Below, in pieces: positions 36,638 to 40,469 of a stretch of 40,469 nucleotides of DNA. The DNA comes from Chromatiales bacterium. GTDB lineage: Bacteria > Pseudomonadota > Gammaproteobacteria > Chromatiales > Chromatiaceae. Within the stretch, counting starts at the first letter, position 1, and every line of letters starts with the position of its first letter. The stretch spans positions 1-40,469 of the forward strand of contig JANQEV010000114.1 of the NCBI GenBank assembly GCA_028278145.1, given 5' to 3'. The translations under genes and the position numbers were made by a program. The notes beneath the pieces are model-generated. The model was given only the letters and a program-made list of their open reading frames with translations, was not told the origin of the DNA and did no database searches.

Positions 36638-37360
36638 TCATCCTCCACTCTCTAGCAGGGATCCAATCTCTTCTCCCTGCATCAGGCGCATCATTGCACC
36701 CTTATTGTTTATATTCATAACCTGTAGCGGCATACCGTGATCACGACACAGCATGATAGCAGTGGCATCCATCACCTTGAGGCCTTCCTGGATAGCACGA
36801 TCGTAACTGAGGCGTGGATAGAATTCAGCATTTGGATCGGTGACCGGGTCAGATGAATAGACCCCATCCACCTTGGTAGCCTTTATCAGCAGCTGGGCAC
36901 CGATCTCAATGGCACGCAAGCTGGCCGCTGTATCAGTGGTAAAGAAGGGACTGCCGGTTCCGGCACTGAAAATCACCACCTCTCCCTGTTCCAGGTGAGT
37001 TATCGCCTGATCCCGCAGATACGGGTCACATACCTGTTCAATGGCCAAGGCTGACATAACCCTGGAGTTCACTCCGGCCTTTTGCAGGGCATCTTTCATG
37101 GCCAGACCATTCATTACCGTAGCCAGCATGCCCATATGATCCGCTGTTACCCGGTCGATCCCACCCTGGGCCAGACCTGCACCACGAAAGATATTACCAC
37201 CGCCGATAACCAGAGCGATCTGGGCACCAGCCTGGGACAGATCCCTTATCTCTCCGGCAACCCTGGCAATGACTTCAGGATCAATTCCAAAGTCACCACT
37301 ACCCATCAGTGCCTCACCGCTGAGTTTGAGTAATATACGTTTGCAGATCAATTCAGGCAT
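36638..37360 (-). CDS. pyrH: UMP kinase
   Basis: A 240-aa bacterial UMP kinase of the amino acid kinase fold (E. coli 241), which makes UDP from UMP and ATP and works as a hexamer. Conserved: [53 protein letters not shown] and [23 protein letters not shown]. It lies about 120 bp after tsf, with a long hairpin between, and ends one base before the frr start. Confidence 0.97.
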   Translation of the reverse strand: MPELICKRILLKLSGEALMGSGDFGIDPEVIARVAGEIRDLSQAGAQIALVIGGGNIFRGAGLAQGGIDRVTADHMGMLATVMNGLAMKDALQKAGVNSRVMSALAIEQVCDPYLRDQAITHLEQGEVVIFSAGTGSPFFTTDTAASLRAIEIGAQLLIKATKVDGVYSSDPVTDPNAEFYPRLSYDRAIQEGLKVMDATAIMLCRDHGMPLQVMNINNKGAMMRLMQGEEIGSLLESGG

Positions 37361-37443
37361 CGCACCACCAGGTAAATATTAATGTTATGCAACCACGACC
37401 CAAGCAAACTGGGGTACTACATGCTAACCGAAAGGGTCAGCAC

Positions 37444-37472
37444 TGCCGGCCTCTCAATAAGAGAGACCGGCA
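37444..37472. terminator. Strong hairpin between tsf and pyrH
   Basis: TGCCGG (37444-37449) pairs with CCGGCA (37467-37472), then one mismatch, then CTCTC (37451-37455) with GAGAG (37461-37465) around loop AATAA. It lies 9 bp past the tsf stop. There is no T tract in the minus direction, so it is more likely a partial terminator, attenuator or mRNA-processing/stability element separating rpsB-tsf from pyrH-frr. Confidence 0.55.
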
Positions 37473-37481
37473 ACAAAAGAG

Positions 37482-38366
37482 TTAGCCCTTAACCTGGGCC
37501 ATTACCTCTTCGGCAAAGTTTTCCTGCTTCTTCTCGATGCCTTCACCAACTTCAAATCTCTTAAATGAAGCAACAGTAGCTCCGGCGCCTGCCAGAAGTT
37601 TTTCCACTGTGGTATCCGGATCCTTAACGAAGTTCTGACCCAGCAGGGTGATCTCAGACAGATACTTACGTACCCGGCCCTCTACGATCTTATCTACGAT
37701 ATTTTCTGGCTTGCCGCTCTCCAGGGCCTGAGCCTTGAAGATGTCACGTTCTTTCGCCAACATTTCAGCAGGCACGTCAGCTTCACTGACACAGACTGGA
37801 TTAGAGGCTGCCACATGCATGGCCAAATCCTTACCTAAAGCCTCATCACCGCCGTTCAGTTCCACTATCACACCGATGCGTACACCATGCTGATAGCTGG
37901 TCAGTATTCCATCCTCAGTCTGGAAGCGCTGAAAACGACGCACGTTCATGTTCTCGCCAATCTTGGCCACCAACGCCTCACGCGCAGTATTGACAGTGGT
38001 CTCTTCACCACTGTGTAGCGGGGTATCCATCAGAGTCTCAACGTCAGCGGCGTCTGAGTTCAGAACACAGTCTGCAACAGCATTCACAAAAGAGGTGAAG
38101 TTCTCATCCTTCGCTACGAAGTCGGTCTCACAGTTTACTTCCACCATCACTGCACGCTTTTTATCATCGCTGTACTTGATGGCAACCACTCCGTCAGCTG
38201 CGGTACGCCCGGCTTTCTTGGCTGCAGTGGCCTGGCCGGATTTGCGCATCATCTCGATCGCAGCTTCAATATCACCACCGGTCTCCACCAGTGCTTTCTT
38301 GCATTCCATCATGCCGGAACCGGTACGCTCACGCAGTTCCTTTACCAAAGAGGCTGTAATGGCCAT
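37482..38366 (-). CDS. tsf: Elongation factor Ts
   Basis: A 294-aa nucleotide exchange factor that restores EF-Tu-GTP. The N-terminal UBA-like domain reads [24 protein letters not shown]. The core contains [20 protein letters not shown], the conserved TDFV contact with EF-Tu, and [18 protein letters not shown]. The C-terminal part has [32 protein letters not shown]. It is encoded 126 bp after rpsB, with two hairpins in the gap, the usual operon in proteobacteria. Confidence 0.97.
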   Translation of the reverse strand: MAITASLVKELRERTGSGMMECKKALVETGGDIEAAIEMMRKSGQATAAKKAGRTAADGVVAIKYSDDKKRAVMVEVNCETDFVAKDENFTSFVNAVADCVLNSDAADVETLMDTPLHSGEETTVNTAREALVAKIGENMNVRRFQRFQTEDGILTSYQHGVRIGVIVELNGGDEALGKDLAMHVAASNPVCVSEADVPAEMLAKERDIFKAQALESGKPENIVDKIVEGRVRKYLSEITLLGQNFVKDPDTTVEKLLAGAGATVASFKRFEVGEGIEKKQENFAEEVMAQVKG

Positions 38367-38407
38367 GGTATTAAATCCTCATTCTATCAAAGGGTGTATA
38401 TGGATAA

Positions 38408-38479
38408 CCCTGAGCAACAATTGTGCATGCTGCCAGGGCTATATCCGTCTTCAGTGTCAGCGAGCAGATAATAATCTGC
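38408..38479 (-). promoter_or_regulatory. Two intercistronic hairpins between rpsB and tsf
   Basis: First, GCAGAT (38464-38469) pairs with ATCTGC (38474-38479) around a 4-nt loop. Second, CCCTG-AGCA (38408-38416) pairs with TGCT (38428-38431) and CAGGG (38434-38438) across a 2-nt bulge. Neither is followed by a T tract. They may tune tsf expression relative to rpsB. Confidence 0.4.
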
Positions 38480-38492
38480 CATCCAGCTATAA

Positions 38493-39305
38493 CTAGGCGT
38501 CCTTCTCTTCGGATGCCTCTTCTGCTGCTGGCTCTTCTGCTACTGGTTCTTCAGCCGCCTTGGCTTTCTTGGCCTTTTTTGGCTTTTCTGCCTCGTCATC
38601 ATCTATGCCGATATGTGCAGCACTGGCACGTCCTTCAAGAACCGCAGCGGAAACACCCTGGACATAGAGCTGTACGGCTCGAATAGCGTCATCATTACCA
38701 GGGATCACATAGTCGATGTTCATCGGGTCATTGTTGGTATCAACCACACCAATCACTGGAATACCAAGCTTCTTGGCTTCACTGACTGCGATCTTTTCAT
38801 GACCGGTATCAACTACGAACAGCGCATCCGGCAGGCCTTTCATATCCTTGATACCGCCCAGACTGCGATCCAGTTTGGTCATCTCGCGTTCCAGGACCAA
38901 TGCCTCTTTCTTGTTGAAGCGCTGTTCCACGCTACCGTCTTTGAACATCTCTTCGAGATCTTTCAGACGCTTGATGGACTGCTTGATGGTCTTGAAGTTG
39001 GTCAGCATGCCACCCAACCAGCGATGGTTTACATAGGGCATACCACAACGCTCTGCCTCTTCCTGGACTGTATCACGGGCAGCACGCTTGGTACCGACAA
39101 ACAGGATCTTGCCACCGTTGGCACTCAGGGTACCAAGGAAATTCATGGCATCGTTGAACATAGGAAGGGTCTGCTCAAGATTGATAATATGAATCTTGTT
39201 ACGCTGACCAAAAATATAGGAACCCATCTTGGGATTCCAGTAACGGGTCTGATGCCCGAAATGCACGCCAGCCTCTAGCATCTGGCGCATGGATACTGCA
39301 CTCAT
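38493..39305 (-). CDS. rpsB: 30S ribosomal protein S2
   Basis: A 270-aa ribosomal protein. Conserved blocks: [79 protein letters not shown] and the C-terminal [24 protein letters not shown]. After about residue 235 a charged tail rich in Lys, Ala and Glu ([20 protein letters not shown] onward) extends it about 30 residues beyond E. coli S2 (241 aa). GGAG lies 8 nt before the ATG. It is transcribed from the promoter at 39493-39521 through a structured leader. Confidence 0.97.
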   Translation of the reverse strand: MSAVSMRQMLEAGVHFGHQTRYWNPKMGSYIFGQRNKIHIINLEQTLPMFNDAMNFLGTLSANGGKILFVGTKRAARDTVQEEAERCGMPYVNHRWLGGMLTNFKTIKQSIKRLKDLEEMFKDGSVEQRFNKKEALVLEREMTKLDRSLGGIKDMKGLPDALFVVDTGHEKIAVSEAKKLGIPVIGVVDTNNDPMNIDYVIPGNDDAIRAVQLYVQGVSAAVLEGRASAAHIGIDDDEAEKPKKAKKAKAAEEPVAEEPAAEEASEEKDA

Positions 39306-39338
39306 AAGTGTACTCCGAATTGTATAGGGTTAGTCCTC

Positions 39339-39485
39339 CATGTACCCCGATCGACGACCAGATATAACTCCAGTATTGCCCCTGCCAATGACAGATCTAA
39401 ACCGTTGTTTGAGTTAAAACCGGCACCCCGGCAACCGTGACGGTACATGTGTGTAATAATTCTGGAACAGCAATTGCCATTCCAG
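39339..39485 (-). promoter_or_regulatory. Structured 5' leader of rpsB-tsf (possible S2 autoregulation)
   Basis: The predicted transcript starts near 39486, giving a leader of about 180 nt. At its very 5' end a 24-nt near-palindrome (39485-39462, arms CTGGAA/TTCCAG and centre GCAATTGC) can form a hairpin. Further on, CAUGUACC (39449-39442) pairs perfectly with GGUACAUG (39346-39339), closing a long domain that contains small GC-rich stems (CCGTCACGG, CCGGGGTGCCGG). The 3' strand of this helix abuts a GGAGG. In E. coli, S2 represses its own operon through the rpsB leader; a similar role here is inferred. Confidence 0.5.
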
Positions 39486-39492
39486 GGCGCGT

Positions 39493-39521
39493 TTTATACC
39501 ATACGCCGCTGGTTATAACAA
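39493..39521 (-). promoter_or_regulatory. Sigma-70 promoter of the rpsB-tsf operon
   Basis: On the minus strand, TTGTTA (39521-39516), a 17-bp spacer and TATAAA (39498-39493) form a near-consensus promoter. TGG directly before the -10 makes it an extended -10. The discriminator ACGCGCC is GC-rich, as at stringently controlled rRNA and ribosomal protein promoters, so down-regulation by ppGpp is expected. Confidence 0.75.
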
Positions 39522-39581
39522 TCATCAAAGTAGTCCAACACATTGGTTTTTACCTGATTTTTCCACCCAAGAGACCACTAC

Positions 39582-40352
39582 ATGAGCATCCTGATAAAAA
39601 CTCCTGAAGAGATCGAAAAGATGCGAACTGCCGGTCGTCTTGCAGCTGAAGTGCTGGAAATGGTGGAATCCCATGTAGCTGCAGGGGTTACTACAGATGA
39701 ACTGGACCGTATCTGCCATGACTATATCGTTAATCAGCAGAAGGCAATCCCAGCCCCGTTGAACTACCGGGGATTCCCCAAATCCATCTGCACCTCGGTC
39801 AATCACCAGGTATGTCATGGCATTCCTGGAAACAAACGCCTGAAAAAGGGTGATATCGTCAATGTTGATATAACCGTGATCAAAGATGGCTTCCATGGTG
39901 ACACCAGCAAGATGTTCATGATCGGAGAACCATCCATCCTGGCCCGGCGTTTGGTCAAAATCACCGGTGAGGCCTTACAGCTAGGTATTGAGCAGGTGAA
40001 ACCAGGAGCCCATCTCAACGACATAGGCAAGGCAATCCAGAAATTTGTGGAATCCCACAACTATTCTGTAGTCAGAGAGTACTGTGGACACGGTATTGGA
40101 CGTGAATTCCATGAAGAGCCACAGGTACTGCATTACGCTACAACGAATCCAGGGCCAATACTGCAACCAGGTATGGTCTTTACCATTGAACCCATGGTAA
40201 ATGCCGGCAAACGTATGGTGAAACTGCTACCGGATGGCTGGACAGTGGTAACCAAGGACCGCAGCCTCTCCGCCCAGTGGGAACACACAATACTGGTTAC
40301 CGAAGATGGGCACGAAATCCTAACCCTGCGCCAGGAAGAACAGGATCAATAG
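39582..40352 (+). CDS. map: Methionine aminopeptidase, type I
   Basis: A 256-aa enzyme that removes the initiator Met from nascent proteins. The five metal ligands are all present: two Asp (NVDITVIKDGFHGDTSKMF), His (YCGHGIGREFHEEP) and two Glu (FTIEPMVN and QWEHTILVTEDG). The N-terminus ILIKTPEEIEKMRTAGRLAAEVL and PAPLNYRGFPKSICTSVNHQVCHGIP are typical. It is divergent from rpsB, as in most Gammaproteobacteria. The 276-bp intergenic region carries the rpsB promoter and leader; no clear promoter for map was identified. Confidence 0.97.
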   Translation: MSILIKTPEEIEKMRTAGRLAAEVLEMVESHVAAGVTTDELDRICHDYIVNQQKAIPAPLNYRGFPKSICTSVNHQVCHGIPGNKRLKKGDIVNVDITVIKDGFHGDTSKMFMIGEPSILARRLVKITGEALQLGIEQVKPGAHLNDIGKAIQKFVESHNYSVVREYCGHGIGREFHEEPQVLHYATTNPGPILQPGMVFTIEPMVNAGKRMVKLLPDGWTVVTKDRSLSAQWEHTILVTEDGHEILTLRQEEQDQ

Positions 40353-40469
40353 GAATTACATTCCTACATTACGGCTAAGCAAGGGAACCTCTGATCAATT
40401 CGCTGATGAGCCGAGTTTGTGCTCAAATGGCGATGATCGCAAGGCGTGGTGCGCAGGCCGCATGCCATA
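40353..40469. other. Right-edge non-coding sequence
   Basis: A short stem TAGGAAT-TAC-ATTCCTA (40350-40366) overlaps the map stop and lacks a T tract. The remaining 100 bp, beginning AAGGGAACCTCTGATCAA, show no gene-like frame and have a different texture from nearby genes. They could be the start of a dispersed repeat or insertion-sequence end cut by the window; this cannot be decided here. Confidence 0.25.

Noticed and set aside
38613..39278. 221-codon plus-strand frame
   Set aside because: It is entirely antisense to rpsB, whose identity is certain.

Overview
The window is a stretch of gammaproteobacterial chromosome. Its right half (18486-40352) carries tilS, accA, dnaE, rnhB, lpxB, lpxA, fabZ, lpxD, skp, bamA, rseP, dxr, cdsA, uppS, frr, pyrH, tsf and rpsB on the minus strand, with map divergent on the plus strand. 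This is the same order as in E. coli and most Gammaproteobacteria. Base composition is moderate and nothing looks phage-like. The species cannot be named from the sequence alone. No rRNA, tRNA or CRISPR array was seen.

Left part (1-18441), an accessory, envelope and redox region. The left edge cuts a minus-strand gene for a secreted Gly/Met-rich protein made of 27-bp tandem repeats. Next to it is a 99-aa exported protein with a good sigma-54 (-24/-12) promoter match. Two near-identical dyad 20-mers lie further upstream. Beyond them is a two-component pair: a membrane histidine kinase with a c-type heme motif (CIQCH) in its extracytoplasmic domain, and an NtrC-family sigma-54 activator. Together these suggest a self-contained redox- or ligand-sensing circuit that drives the exported proteins. 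Next come a MaoC-like hydratase, an RluA-family pseudouridine synthase and a two-gene minus-strand operon. The operon encodes a small exported protein and a rare-looking fusion of a ZnuA/TroA-type binding protein to an SCO1/SenC copper-chaperone domain. In the ZnuA part, all three histidine-ligand positions are tyrosine.

Further right are a rubrerythrin, a YiiD-type thioesterase, a large exported TolB-propeller/PA/M28/PDZ peptidase, an EAL-HDOD protein facing a second HDOD protein, a DUF3581 protein, a secreted His/Arg-rich protein, an orphan protein, and a protein with two cNMP-binding-like domains plus rhodanese.

Right part (18486-40352), the housekeeping cluster. It makes lipid A precursors (lpxD, fabZ, lpxA, lpxB), folds and inserts outer-membrane proteins (bamA, skp, rseP), supplies isoprenoid carrier and phospholipid precursors (dxr, uppS, cdsA), and supports translation (rpsB, tsf, frr, map) and replication (dnaE, rnhB). 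Shine-Dalgarno sequences and overlaps favour non-ATG starts for fabZ (TTG), skp (TTG) and lpxA (GTG). The rpsB operon has a near-consensus promoter with a GC-rich discriminator and a structured leader of about 180 nt. Between dnaE and rnhB lies a MITE-like element of about 325 bp with 18-bp perfect terminal inverted repeats. The most notable signals are the tyrosine-substituted ZnuA-SCO fusion, the Met-rich repeat protein, and the heme-motif kinase / sigma-54 module.
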